Assembly: GCF_004119455.1 (NCBI RefSeq)
Contig: NZ_NRQT01000001.1
Span: 1,116,001-1,180,000 of the forward strand
Direction: 5' to 3'
DNA: 64,000 nucleotides
DNA from: Chryseobacterium sp. CH25
GTDB lineage: Bacteria > Bacteroidota > Bacteroidia > Flavobacteriales > Weeksellaceae
The notes below the pieces were generated by a model that saw only the letters and a program-made list of their open reading frames with translations, was not told the origin of the DNA and did not search any database. This document shows positions 1 through 9,848 of the stretch, one piece after another. Each line of letters opens with the position of its first letter. The stretch's first letter is position 1. The position numbers and the translations under genes are program-made.

Positions 1-21
1 TTGTTTATATATTAAATCTAA

Positions 22-585
22 CTACTTTCCTAATGGAATATTATAACCGAATCCTACTCCGATATTCCCCACATTATAGTCCTGACCGACTAAATCTCCT
101 TTAGTTCCTACAAAAACCTTCTGGTATTGTACGAAGAAGTTCCAGTCTCTGTTGTGGTATCCGATCTCCGGTTTGATGTAGAAACCTCCGCTTGCTCTTT
201 CAACATTCGTGTTAGAAGCAACAGTTTTGTCACCTACTAAGAAACCATATCCTAAGTCTGTTCCGAAATAGAAACCTGTTTGTTTAGGATAAATTCTTAC
301 TAAAGCAGCTACAGGAACTACGCCTACATCATTATTTTTATAACCGTTATTTTCTTTTCCAAAATAGTGAGTATATCCTGATGCGATACCTAATCCAAAT
401 CCAGGTGTAATTAGGTTCTGGTAAGCTACATCCACTCCTACTGCAGCAGAAAGATTATCTGCCGGAACTGCTAAACCAACATTTGCGCCTACTTTGATCA
501 TGTTATTCATTTGTGAACTTTGTGCGCTTGCTATACCTGCTGTTAAAACTCCAGCCAGCAATATTGCTTGTTTAAACATTTTCAT
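22..585 (-). CDS. Secreted outer-membrane beta-barrel protein, small
   Basis: The 187-aa product starts with a clear Sec signal peptide (residues 1-21, ending A-S-A-Q). Alternating hydrophobic and aromatic strands follow, and the C-terminus has the short beta-strand form (G-V-G-F-G-Y-N-I-P-L) typical of small eight-stranded barrels. I infer an outer-membrane porin-like or OmpW/OmpX-type barrel; no catalytic motif is visible and the specific family is not recognised. It is transcribed alone, away from the 1.2 kb gene pair. The start at 585 is the first of two in-frame ATGs two codons apart. Confidence 0.8.
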   Translation of the reverse strand: MKMFKQAILLAGVLTAGIASAQSSQMNNMIKVGANVGLAVPADNLSAAVGVDVAYQNLITPGFGLGIASGYTHYFGKENNGYKNNDVGVVPVAALVRIYPKQTGFYFGTDLGYGFLVGDKTVASNTNVERASGGFYIKPEIGYHNRDWNFFVQYQKVFVGTKGDLVGQDYNVGNIGVGFGYNIPLGK

Positions 586-879
586 AACTCTAATTTTTAA
601 ATTTTACTAAACAAGAGGATGTAAAAATCGTGCCAAGCAGGGATTTTTCTTCTTATTTAACATAAAACAAAAACATAAAACAATGACTATCAATAATTTA
701 CTTATTGTTAAAATTTAAATGTTTGTTTAACAGTTTTTATAAAAAAGAGAGCTCAAAATGTGAAATAAGTATAAAAAGTTAAAAATTTGAAGACTAGAAA
801 ACGTAACAGATTGATATAAAACAGGTTCTATTATTGAAAAACACAAGGGAGCAAAGAAATTCAAATATGATACTGCTTT

Positions 880-1098
880 TAAGGCGCAAGAAAATCAAAG
901 ATTTTCAGTAAGGATACTGCTTTATTTCTTGCCACGAATTCACGAATAATTTTTTACTTATAAACTGCATATAAATAAATTATTTGTGCATTCGTGGTGA
1001 TTAAAAATATAGATTTTGTATACACCTATCACCATCTGCAAAATCAGCGAGAGATCAACAGTATTCAATTTTATCGGAGATAAAATCCTTGCGCCTTA
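880..1098 (+). repeat. MITE-like inverted-repeat element, copy A
   Basis: A 219-bp element bounded by an exact 11-bp terminal inverted repeat, TAAGGCGCAAG at 880-890 and CTTGCGCCTTA at 1088-1098. Inside is a second inverted pair built from GCCACGAATKCACGAATAA and its complement TTGTGCATTCGTGG. A second copy in opposite orientation lies at 33043-33260 and matches nearly base for base over its second half (the CTATCACCATCTGC and GAGATCAACAGTATTC blocks). It has no transposase and no credible ORF. It sits in the 661-bp gap 586-1246, whose remainder holds nothing else I can name. Confidence 0.75.
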
Positions 1099-1246
1099 CA
1101 ACATCATGCATGTAAAAGAACTTGCGTCTTTGCGTTTCCAACAATCCTACCCCTTCTCATTACTCATGATAATATTAACAAACCTTAACCCGTTATTATT
1201 TTAACCTTTTTCCTTCAGTAACATCAAAAAAATAAATGTTCTCACC

Positions 1247-2626
1247 ATGGCTGATTCATTATTAAAAAACAAACATCTTCTCTGGCGTGCTGGTTTTGGG
1301 GTTGGAATTAATCAAATTGATGATTTGAAAAATAAAAACCCAAAAACGCTGATTAATGAATTATTTAAAGAAGATCCCTTTACAGGAATCACTTATGATA
1401 CACCAGATATAGATCCAGCAGCAGATTATATGAACACTACAGCGCCTGCTGAAAAGAAAAAAGAAATGCAGCGGATTTATAGGGCTCAGAATGAAGAACT
1501 GAATCTCAATTTTCTGGATAAAATAGTGAACAGCAAGGAACAGATGAGAGAGAAAATGGCTTTTTTCTGGCATGGACATTTTGCTTCTAGGGTTCTTAAT
1601 CCAAAATTTAACCGACAACTATTAAATACCATTAGAAAAAATGCATTGGGAAACTTCAAAGACCTATTGTTTGAAGTAAGCCAATCTCCAGCCATGCTCA
1701 ATTTTCTGAATAACCAGCAAAACAAGAAAGATCATCCGAATGAAAACTTCGCCCGTGAGGTGATGGAGTTGTTCACCATGGGAAGAGGAAATTATACAGA
1801 AAAGGACGTTAGAGAAGGGGCCAGAGCATTTACAGGATGGAGCTATGATAAAGAAGGAAATTTTAAGGAAAGAAAGAACCAGCATGATGAAGGAACTAAG
1901 ACCTTCCTTGGAAAAACCGGTAATTTTGATGGAAATGATGCTTTAAACATCATTCTGGAGCAAAAAGCGACAGCCAAGTTTCTTACAGCTAAGATCTATA
2001 AGTTTTTTGTCAATGAAATTGTAGATCAGAATATAGTAAACACCTTAAGCACTAGTTTTTACAATTCAGGTTATGATATTAAAAAGCTTATGACTGATAT
2101 TTTTTCCAGCTCATGGTTTTATGATCAGAAAAATATCGGAAACAGAATAAAATCCCCTATAGAGCTGATGGCCGGGATGATGCGGATGCTTCCGATGCAG
2201 ATTCAGAATCCTGAAAACCTCATCGTGTACCAAAAGCTGCTTGGACAAATGCTTCTTTATCCACCGAATGTTGCAGGATGGCCAAATGGAAGAGCCTGGA
2301 TTGATAGCTCTACTCTGATGCTAAGGCTTCAGGTACCGCAGATCTGGTCTGGCCTACGTCCATTGGAATACAGTCCGCGACAGGATGATGATATTGATAT
2401 GGGAATGAAATCTAAGGAAACAGCATTGAATAAAAGCTTTAAAAACCCTAACATTTCTATAGACTGGAACCGGGTAGATCAGATTTTTGCCCATAAAAAC
2501 TATCAAGATTATCTGATCCAAAACCCAAAAAGTCTGGACATGAATACAGTGAATAATTTCTCTGATAAAAGCACGAAAATGACCATTATTAATCTGATGT
2601 CTACCCCGGAATATCAATTAATGTAA
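1247..2626 (+). CDS. DUF1800 domain-containing protein
   Basis: A 459-aa protein of the DUF1800 family, recognised by the helical N-terminus (H-L-L-W-R-A-G-F-G), the K-M-A-F-F-W-H-G-H-F segment near residues 103-112, and the family hallmark F-A-R-E-V-M-E-L-F-T-M-G near 168-179. The C-terminal part has the expected P-P-N-V-A-G-W-P motif. The biochemical role is unknown. DUF1800 genes are typically paired with a DUF1501 gene, as here (38-bp gap, same strand), so the two products probably act together outside the cytoplasm. No signal peptide is obvious from the chosen ATG. Confidence 0.9.
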   Translation: MADSLLKNKHLLWRAGFGVGINQIDDLKNKNPKTLINELFKEDPFTGITYDTPDIDPAADYMNTTAPAEKKKEMQRIYRAQNEELNLNFLDKIVNSKEQMREKMAFFWHGHFASRVLNPKFNRQLLNTIRKNALGNFKDLLFEVSQSPAMLNFLNNQQNKKDHPNENFAREVMELFTMGRGNYTEKDVREGARAFTGWSYDKEGNFKERKNQHDEGTKTFLGKTGNFDGNDALNIILEQKATAKFLTAKIYKFFVNEIVDQNIVNTLSTSFYNSGYDIKKLMTDIFSSSWFYDQKNIGNRIKSPIELMAGMMRMLPMQIQNPENLIVYQKLLGQMLLYPPNVAGWPNGRAWIDSSTLMLRLQVPQIWSGLRPLEYSPRQDDDIDMGMKSKETALNKSFKNPNISIDWNRVDQIFAHKNYQDYLIQNPKSLDMNTVNNFSDKSTKMTIINLMSTPEYQLM

Positions 2627-2664
2627 AACTTAAACTGCCTGTAATCACACCTAAACTCAACACT

Positions 2665-3849
2665 ATGTTAATCAAAAGAAGAGAATTCCTCAAAATAAGT
2701 TCACTTGCCACAGCCTCATTCTTAATGCCTAATTTCCTGAAGGCAATGACGCTGGATGAGGCTTTGAATCCCAATCAGAATATTCTGGTAGTCCTTCAAT
2801 TTACAGGTGGTAATGATGGTTTGAACACGATTATTCCAACTAAAAATGACATCTATTTCAGAGAGAGAAAAACTCTGGCAGTTGAGGATTCTTTATCTCT
2901 TACAGATGAAGCAGGAATCAATCCTGCCCTCTCCTATTTTAAAGAACTTTTTGATAATGGAGAGCTTTCTGTTATGAATAATGTAGGCTATCCCAATCCG
3001 GACAAATCACATTTCAGAAGTATGGATATCTGGCAATCGGCAAGCAGAAGTGATGAGTTTCTGGATACAGGCTGGCTGGGCCGTTTTCTGGATGAAGAAT
3101 GCTACCGATGTGAGCATCCTACTCAAGCCTTGGAAGTAGACGATATGCTGAGTCTTGCCCTAAAAGGAGAAAACAATAAAGCCTTTGCCTTTAAAGATCC
3201 TAAAAGGCTATACCAAACCAGCCAGGAGAAGTATTTCAAATCTCTTTACGATCATCATCATGATGATGAAACTGTTTCCTATCTTTATCAGACCTTAGGT
3301 TCTACTATTAATAATGCAGGCTATATTTTTGATAAAAGTAAAGCAAAAAAAACGGAGCAAACCTATCCTAATTCTCAGTTGGGAAAGGATTTCAAAACAG
3401 TAGCTTCTTTAATTAAATCAGATATAAACACTCAGGTTTATTACCTTTCAATCGGTAGTTTTGATACGCACGTGAACCAAAATGACCGTCAGAAAAAATT
3501 GTTCAGTGATATTAATGAAGCAGTAAAGTCTTTTGTTGCGGATATGAAAAGTAACGGTTTGTTCAATAATATTCTTTTAATGACCTTCTCTGAATTTGGG
3601 CGCCGTGTAGCTCAGAATGCCAGCAACGGAACGGATCATGGAACTGCCAATCAGATGTTTTTCATCAGTGGAAATCTTAAAAAGAAAGGCTTACTGAACA
3701 GTCTTCCCGATTTGCAGAACTTAAATGAAGGGGATTTAATCTATACTGAAGACTTCAGAAAGGTTTATGCTACCATTTTGAAAAACTGGCTGAAAGCGGA
3801 TTCTTCTAAGGTTTTGGGGTGGAAAAACGGGGTTTATGACTTTATATAA
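2665..3849 (+). CDS. DUF1501 domain-containing protein
   Basis: A 394-aa member of the DUF1501 family, an alkaline-phosphatase/sulfatase-like fold of unknown substrate. The N-terminus M-L-I-K-R-R-E-F-L-K-I-S-S-L-A-T-A-S has a twin-arginine-like (K-R-R-E-F-L-K) export signal followed by a hydrophobic stretch. Family landmarks are L-Q-F-T-G-G-N-D-G-L-N-T near residues 43-55, the S-I-G-S-F-D-T-H segment, the F-S-E-F-G-R-R-V segment and D-H-G-T-A-N. It is probably exported folded with a bound metal. It forms an operon with the preceding DUF1800 gene. Confidence 0.9.
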   Translation: MLIKRREFLKISSLATASFLMPNFLKAMTLDEALNPNQNILVVLQFTGGNDGLNTIIPTKNDIYFRERKTLAVEDSLSLTDEAGINPALSYFKELFDNGELSVMNNVGYPNPDKSHFRSMDIWQSASRSDEFLDTGWLGRFLDEECYRCEHPTQALEVDDMLSLALKGENNKAFAFKDPKRLYQTSQEKYFKSLYDHHHDDETVSYLYQTLGSTINNAGYIFDKSKAKKTEQTYPNSQLGKDFKTVASLIKSDINTQVYYLSIGSFDTHVNQNDRQKKLFSDINEAVKSFVADMKSNGLFNNILLMTFSEFGRRVAQNASNGTDHGTANQMFFISGNLKKKGLLNSLPDLQNLNEGDLIYTEDFRKVYATILKNWLKADSSKVLGWKNGVYDFI

Positions 3850-3997
3850 ATGATTCAAGGTTCATTTAGGCACAAAAGTTTTAACACTTAAGTTATTTTT
3901 AAGTTACTACTAACTGTTTTAAAAAGTACACTTAAGTTTTTGAAAAATCTACGATTTTCTTGAATACTATAACGAATATTTCAGTTGAAAACGTGAA

Positions 3998-4055
3998 AAT
4001 TCCCCTCTTTCGGAGGGGTGGCAAAAATTCAAAGAATTTTTGACGGGGTGGTTTC
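3998..4055. repeat. Hairpin-rich intergenic repeat of flavobacterial type
   Basis: The stretch contains two self-complementary pieces: CCCCTCtttcGGAGGGG and CAAAAATTCaaaGAATTTTTG, followed by ACGGGGTGG. This paired layout resembles extragenic palindromic repeats found in flavobacterial genomes. Only one copy was noticed in this window, so the repeat status rests on its form. It lies in the 546-bp gap after the DUF1501 gene. Confidence 0.4.
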
Positions 4056-4086
4056 CTCATCCCTGTAACTCACTATATCACCATAA

Positions 4087-4118
4087 AAAAGAGACCATCC
4101 ATAATGACAGTCTCTTTT
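4087..4118. terminator. Bidirectional intrinsic terminator
   Basis: A 9-bp perfect stem AAAAGAGAC (4087-4095) / GTCTCTTTT (4110-4118) with a 14-nt loop, with A and T runs built into both sides. It can end transcripts from the DUF1501 gene (+) and the small ORF at 4149-4286 (-). Confidence 0.65.
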
Positions 4119-4148
4119 AATAATTTTAAATTTTAACTACTTCTACGT

Positions 4149-4286
4149 TTAAGCAGTAATCTGCTTTGGTTCTTTCTCTTTCTGATCTTCTTTTTTATCA
4201 AGTTTCTCAGATATTTTTTTAACGATATACTCAATCGCTATAGGTGCTATAATGGCAATAAGTGCTTTAAATATTCTTGATTTCAT
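4149..4286 (-). CDS. Small predicted membrane-anchored peptide, 45 aa
   Basis: A 45-codon ORF not reported by length-limited gene finding. Residues 5-22 (I-F-K-A-L-I-A-I-I-A-P-I-A-I-E-Y-I-V) form a hydrophobic helix, and the rest is a highly charged Lys/Glu tail ending K-Q-I-T-A. A terminator hairpin lies directly downstream at 4087-4118, which supports expression. Function unknown; it could be a small inner-membrane protein or an amphipathic peptide. Homologues were not checked. Confidence 0.5.
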   Translation of the reverse strand: MKSRIFKALIAIIAPIAIEYIVKKISEKLDKKEDQKEKEPKQITA

Positions 4287-4395
4287 AGTGTGATTTTGTA
4301 CCTAGTGACTGCAATTACCAAGCCAATATAAAAATCAGAGATCAATTTCCTATTAATAATTTACATACAAATAGTAGATTAAATCCATATATAGT

Positions 4396-5433
4396 TCATA
4401 AATTCCACTCAAAACTAGTTTTTTCAGGAATTATCAGTTCCTGATAATTTTTACTTCCAGCTTTGAATTTCTCTTCCATCCTCAGTCTTAATTTCTGAGG
4501 TTTATGTACCACCAAAGAATCCCCAAAGCCCAGTAATAACCTTTCCAGTTCAAAATTAATCTGTACACAGATTTTAAAAAGAGTTCCTTCTTTGGTTTCG
4601 CTGACAATTTCCTGGCTTTTATGCAATGGTTTTGTTTTTACATATGGAGCATTGGCAGCGTCTACAAAGAAAACAACATTTCGGGGAACCAATGCTTCTG
4701 CAACGGTAACGCCTACAATATCCTTAAAATACTCATCACCCTCCAGATTTTTATCAATATAGGAAGTATTTTCATCTGCTTCAATATTTTCCATCCTGTC
4801 CAATGCCAGATTATACATTTTTTGCTTGTAAAGACAGATCAGGAACCAACGGTTGTTATATTCCTTCAGCAGCTGCGGATGCACTGTATACACACTGGAT
4901 TCTCTTGCAGTAAAGCTTTTATATAAAATCTTCAACACTTTTTTATTGAGAACACTTTCGTACAGAATATCAATATGCTCCAATCCTTTCAGCTGCTCAT
5001 TTTTATCCAGATGAATAATTGATTTCTGACTGGTAGAATGAATGGAATCCTCTAGTTTCTGGATGACTCCGTTCATTTCTTTAAACATCGAAAAGTCTTT
5101 GAACTGCTTTAAGATCTGCACAGCATTATTCATTGCCTTCAGATCACTTTCATTCACAGAAATATTATGAATACTGTATTCCGGGTCACTGTACCGATAA
5201 TACTTTCTTTCAAATACCTCAATGGGAGCCTCATAGCCGAACTTTTCACTCCGCATATTCTGAAGATCCAGCTGAATGGTTCTTTTGCTCACATAAGATT
5301 CTTTACCTTCAAATTCAAACAAAGCTTCAGAACACTCATCAATAAGGTCTTCCAGCGTATATTTCCGGTATTTGTTTTTAAGACACTTGTCTAATGTTTT
5401 ATAACGGATAAGTGCGTTTTTATTGGATGACAT
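4396..5433 (-). CDS. WYL-domain transcriptional regulator
   Basis: A 345-aa regulator. The N-terminal third has a winged-helix layout (R-Y-K-T-L-D-K-C-L ... K-R-T-I-Q-L-D-L-Q-N-M-R, about residues 8-62), and residues ~160-310 form a WYL domain with N-N-R-W-F-L-I-C-L-Y near 190. WYL domains bind nucleic-acid-derived ligands and often regulate RNA- or DNA-damage genes. It lies 22 bp downstream of the HopJ-family gene and is divergent from rtcB, a layout common for RtcB regulators. I infer it controls the rtcB promoter and possibly the matching rlaP promoter at 12441-12481. Confidence 0.88.
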   Translation of the reverse strand: MSSNKNALIRYKTLDKCLKNKYRKYTLEDLIDECSEALFEFEGKESYVSKRTIQLDLQNMRSEKFGYEAPIEVFERKYYRYSDPEYSIHNISVNESDLKAMNNAVQILKQFKDFSMFKEMNGVIQKLEDSIHSTSQKSIIHLDKNEQLKGLEHIDILYESVLNKKVLKILYKSFTARESSVYTVHPQLLKEYNNRWFLICLYKQKMYNLALDRMENIEADENTSYIDKNLEGDEYFKDIVGVTVAEALVPRNVVFFVDAANAPYVKTKPLHKSQEIVSETKEGTLFKICVQINFELERLLLGFGDSLVVHKPQKLRLRMEEKFKAGSKNYQELIIPEKTSFEWNL

Positions 5434-5455
5434 GATTTTTTTTTTGGTCTGAAAA

Positions 5456-5791
5456 CTATTTCTCTTTCAATGGATTTCCTTCAAAGATCAATCCGTTCCA
5501 CCCAAATTCCATGAAGTTTCTGATATTCTGGTGATCTGTCCCATTAGGGTTTTTCAGAACGTCTTCTCTGTAAAACTCTCCAAAAAGTTGAAGCGTCTCT
5601 TCTTCAGTAAGACCGTGGTAGGATGCAAAACCGAATATTTTACATGATCCATTGTTCTGCCCTTCTTCATTTCTTGTATTCCCGTTTTTGAATGCTGTAG
5701 GAGTGAAATCGTAGTTTGCATCTATATAAGCAATCACATCATTGAATTGAACCGTTTCAGGAAAATGCTTTAATTGTTCTAATAAAATCAT
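5456..5791 (-). CDS. HopJ type III effector-family protein
   Basis: The 111-aa product belongs to the HopJ family, with the conserved core F-N-D-V-I-A-Y-I-D-A-N-Y-D-F-T-P-T-A-F-K-N-G near residues 17-38, N-N-G-S-C-K-I-F-G-F-A and H-Q-N-I-R-N-F-M-E-F-G-W near the end. Despite the name, most members are in bacteria without type III secretion and have no proven activity. It is the first gene of a two-gene unit with the WYL regulator, divergent from rtcB with a 164-bp shared control region. Confidence 0.85.
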   Translation of the reverse strand: MILLEQLKHFPETVQFNDVIAYIDANYDFTPTAFKNGNTRNEEGQNNGSCKIFGFASYHGLTEEETLQLFGEFYREDVLKNPNGTDHQNIRNFMEFGWNGLIFEGNPLKEK

Positions 5792-5820
5792 AGTTGTAAG
5801 TTTAATTTCTCTTTATATAA

Positions 5821-7338
<1,518 letters not shown>

Positions 7339-7407
7339 TTTTTAATAGTAAGCCTTACAGGTTTTGACAATCGGTAATGTTTACAAAACAACCAAAACTA
7401 ATAACCC

Positions 7408-7437
7408 AACCTTACAGGTGTAAAAGCCTGTAAGGTT
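7408..7437 (+). terminator. Hairpin after rtcB
   Basis: An 11-bp perfect stem AACCTTACAGG (7408-7418) / CCTGTAAGGTT (7427-7437) with an 8-nt loop, followed by CATGAAAACTTTTTTCAT. An additional CCTTACAGG copy at 7354-7362 could pair alternatively with the 3' arm, so an alternative structure is possible. It probably ends the rtcB transcript just before the tRNA-like gene. Confidence 0.6.
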
Positions 7438-7461
7438 CATGAAAACTTTTTTCATACGGCA

Positions 7462-7573
7462 GGGGCAGTAGCTCAGATGGTAGAGCAACAAAGATTACTT
7501 TTCGCTTCAGGCAAATAAAGTTCCTATGAATCACCAGGTTTGTGGGTCACAGGTTCGAGTCCTGTCTGCTCCT
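7462..7573 (+). ncRNA. tRNA-like RNA with a greatly enlarged anticodon arm
   Basis: All conserved body elements of tRNA are present: acceptor GGGGCAG (7462-7468) with CTGCTCC (7566-7572, one G-U), T8-A9, D arm GCTC-AGATGGTA-GAGC (7471-7486), five-base variable loop GGGTC (7544-7548), and T arm ACAGG-TTCGAGT-CCTGT (7549-7565). The anticodon arm is replaced by a 56-nt bulged hairpin (7488-7543): ACAAA/TTTGT, GATT/AATC, then ACTTT/AAAGT, with bulges TCCTATG and ACCAGG only on the 3' side. There is no anticodon loop with U33 and no encoded CCA, so it is not an ordinary decoding tRNA. Alternatives are a Y-RNA-like tRNA mimic or a precursor with an intron-like insert. It sits between rtcB and the 584-aa gene. 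Confidence 0.75.
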
Positions 7574-7586
7574 CAATACAATATAA

Positions 7587-7746
7587 GGCAAAGAAAGTTC
7601 CTATATTTTCCTATTTACTTTCCGCCTTTTTACAAATCATAAGGCAAAGGGAGTTCCTATATTTTTTGGATAAATTACTCCCCGCTTTATAAAATTATAG
7701 GTAAAAGGAGTTCCTATAGCACTTCCCTTTTAATGAATCTACTCCT
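7587..7746 (+). ncRNA. Three tandem covarying hairpins downstream of the tRNA-like RNA
   Basis: A block GGYAAA-N-variable-AGT-TCCTAT recurs at 7587-7604, 7643-7660 and 7700-7717 (56-57 bp period), and once more inside the tRNA-like RNA at 7510-7527. The variable bases are matched by a downstream arm each time: GAAAGT/ACTTTC (7593-7598/7617-7622), GGGAGT/ACTCCC (7649-7654/7677-7682), AGGAGT/ACTCCT (7706-7711/7741-7746). The stems change in compensating pairs while TCCTAT is fixed in the loop, which is strong evidence for selected RNA structure. The last hairpin ends 25 bp before the ATG of the next gene, so the array may be a 5' leader, an independent RNA, or both. Confidence 0.75.
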
Positions 7747-7771
7747 CACTTATTTTTTAAAATTAAAAACA

Positions 7772-9526
7772 ATGAAAACACTAGAATTATTCAATGCTGT
7801 ACTGGCTAAGGAATCAAATGCAGAGCCATTTATTTCTAATGACGGTTTTATTATTGAACCTCATGCAGTTTGGGCTAAAAATGAGATCATCTCCTATTAT
7901 TCAAAAGAAAAACTGAATGGAAATGATTTGAATAAAACGTTCCATAAATCCTGGGAAAAAATAAAAAACACATCCAGAATTGACTTGTTTTTTGAACAGA
8001 TCCAACATTATATTTCAACCTATGGAAGTAATTTTCAGAGTGAGGTCTATATTCCTCAAGAAGTATTGAATGTTCCTGATACAAAGCTGATCTTTAAAGT
8101 CATAAAAGCTTATACCATAGAAGAAATGCAGGAAAAATGCCTTTCTCTTCTGCAGTCCGGAATCGCTTTGAAAGAAGAAACGATTGATGATTTGCTGTAT
8201 ATTCTGCATACGGAACTGGAATATGATTTTACAGGAAAAGAAAATATCAGAAATAAAGAAGCTATTATAAAAATAGCGGATCGATATGATGCTTATCCTG
8301 AAAATTCTGTTGAATTTTTCCGTTATGTGATCTATAAGACCACCCAAACGACGCTATTAATCAAAAATGATGAACTGATTGGTTTAATTAAGCAAAGTAA
8401 GTTCAACCCAACGTATCTGTTTGAAAGCTTTGGTATGGAAAAACTGGCTGAAATTTTCAACAGATTTAAACCGCTATTCCTTGCTTATAAAAACAGAGCT
8501 CCGAAAGCGATTAATAAAATCTCGAAGCTGTCTAAAGTCAATCATAAGCCATTAGTATCCAATCCACTGAATAATGCTACCAATACATTGCTGGAAAACA
8601 GCGATTGGCATTGGCTGGAAAATGCGACACCGTTTGCATTATTTAAAGCATTATCAGCGTGTTATTCAAGAATGTATGGTCAGGATACTTTTGTGTACAG
8701 AGTCAGAAACGGTAAATCGTGGGTTAAAAAAGGTAAAGAAACTTATGTGAACCAATTCAACTATGAGTTTATTTTAGATTTTCTGAAACTGAAGTATGAA
8801 CATATTTCCGGAAAGAAATTCTATTTCCCTGAGAATATAGAGTTTGCCCTTCCAACTTCTGAAAAAATGTTTGTTGGAAATATTCCTACCGGAACTCGTT
8901 TTTATGGCGATAGATTGGCCGTTGGTATCTATTGGGAAGACAAATGGGGCGCTCGTGACCTTGACCTTTCAGGATTGAATATCGCAGGAAAAATAGGTTG
9001 GAATGCCGCTTACAATTATGCTGACGGACAATTGATGTATTCCGGAGATATGACTTCTGCTCCTAATGGTGCCGTTGAATATCTTTATGCCAATAAAGGC
9101 TTGAGTACTCCAACACTTGTGATGAACAACGTTTTCAGCGGAGATGCCAACTGTGGATATAAAATCGTCATCGGTAAAGGAGATAATATCTCTTATGACT
9201 ATATGATGAATCCTAACCAACTCTTTGCAGAAGCCAGATGTAATTCTGTGCAGAAGCAAATGATTCTGGGAGTGCTGCTGCCAAAAAACGAAAAACAATG
9301 TTTCGTACTACTGAATTTCGGAGCGGGTCATTCTCATGTTTCAGGAAATACGGAAGTATCTATGATGGCTACGAGTGCGTTGTATCAGCAATGGTATGAA
9401 GCCATGTCTTTCAATGAGCTTATCAAAGAGCTTGGAGCAGAGATTACTACAGAAAAAGCAGAAACTGATTTTGATTTCTCTCTGGAAACGCTGGAAAAAG
9501 ATAGCTTTACCAGAGTATTTAAATAA
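7772..9526 (+). CDS. Protein of unknown function in the RtcB/tRNA-like RNA locus, 584 aa
   Basis: Not recognised with confidence. The N-terminal half (about 1-290) is mostly helical and repeat-like. The C-terminal half carries R-L-A-V-G-I-Y-W-E-D-K-W-G-A-R-D-L-D-L-S-G, then Q-L-M-Y-S-G-D-M-T and G-A-V-E-Y-L-Y-A-N, a pattern loosely like the D-L-D-x-S and S-G-D-N-x-T segments of TerD-type beta-sandwich proteins; this is a weak resemblance. No TROVE/von Willebrand D-x-S-x-S motif of Ro60 proteins was seen. The upstream in-frame ATG at 7733 lies inside hairpin 3, so I prefer 7772. A terminator follows at 9535-9567. Its position directly after a structured RNA suggests that it binds that RNA. Confidence 0.7.
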   Translation: MKTLELFNAVLAKESNAEPFISNDGFIIEPHAVWAKNEIISYYSKEKLNGNDLNKTFHKSWEKIKNTSRIDLFFEQIQHYISTYGSNFQSEVYIPQEVLNVPDTKLIFKVIKAYTIEEMQEKCLSLLQSGIALKEETIDDLLYILHTELEYDFTGKENIRNKEAIIKIADRYDAYPENSVEFFRYVIYKTTQTTLLIKNDELIGLIKQSKFNPTYLFESFGMEKLAEIFNRFKPLFLAYKNRAPKAINKISKLSKVNHKPLVSNPLNNATNTLLENSDWHWLENATPFALFKALSACYSRMYGQDTFVYRVRNGKSWVKKGKETYVNQFNYEFILDFLKLKYEHISGKKFYFPENIEFALPTSEKMFVGNIPTGTRFYGDRLAVGIYWEDKWGARDLDLSGLNIAGKIGWNAAYNYADGQLMYSGDMTSAPNGAVEYLYANKGLSTPTLVMNNVFSGDANCGYKIVIGKGDNISYDYMMNPNQLFAEARCNSVQKQMILGVLLPKNEKQCFVLLNFGAGHSHVSGNTEVSMMATSALYQQWYEAMSFNELIKELGAEITTEKAETDFDFSLETLEKDSFTRVFK

Positions 9527-9534
9527 ATATTTTC

Positions 9535-9567
9535 AAAAGCCATGTGATTTTGTCATGTGGCTTTTTT
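9535..9567 (+). terminator. Intrinsic terminator
   Basis: AAAAGCCATGTGA (9535-9547), 5-nt loop, TCATGTGGCTTTTTT (9553-9567). The stem includes two G-U pairs and ends in six T residues, directly after the stop codon of the 584-aa protein gene. Confidence 0.75.
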
Positions 9568-9617
9568 AATACTCAGTTAATATCATCTTGACCTTTTAAA
9601 TATAAAAAATAATGAGA

Positions 9618-9832
9618 TAGATTCCTACGAAATGACAAAGTGTATGGATAGATAAAGCGTAACATCTGTGTGATTGGTATGATCTGTGGAAATATTTTTA
9701 TTCCCACGGATTTCTCAGATTTTTTTAAGCATAAACATCTGTGCAATTTGTGTGATCTGTGGGAACATTTTATTCCCATAGATTTTACGGATTTTTACTC
9801 TCGCAGATTTTGCAGATAACGCAGATTTATTT
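9618..9832. repeat. Degenerate intergenic repeat, 'ATCTGTGGGAA' family
   Basis: This stretch repeats variants of GTGTGATCTGTGGGAA and their complements (TTCCCACGGATTTC, TTCCCATAGATTTTACGG), plus TTCCTACGAAATGACAAA at its left end. Related decayed copies occur at 37709-37733 and 58390-58560. It fills most of the 322-bp gap before cobC. No ORF of interest and no terminal repeats could be defined. Confidence 0.5.
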
Positions 9833-9848
9833 AAAAATTAAATGTTTA

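Noticed and set aside
1016..1204. ORF of 62 aa on the plus strand
   Set aside because: It lies mostly inside the inverted-repeat element and has no protein-like composition or start signals.
4621..5394. Several plus-strand ORFs opposite the WYL gene
   Set aside because: They are shadows of the strongly supported WYL coding frame.
7462..7573. Reading the 7.46 kb element as a normal tRNA
   Set aside because: D and T arms fit, but no 7-base anticodon loop with U33 can be formed and the insert folds into a bulged hairpin; an intron that restores a canonical anticodon loop could not be found.
7510..7717. CRISPR-like array because of regular 56-57 bp period
   Set aside because: Repeats are part of hairpins with covarying stems and unequal first spacing; there are no unique spacers and no cas genes.
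7772..9526. Ro60/TROVE protein
   Set aside because: It would fit a tRNA-like RNA neighbour, but the von Willebrand D-x-S-x-S site and TROVE helical pattern were not found; only loose TerD-like segments are seen.
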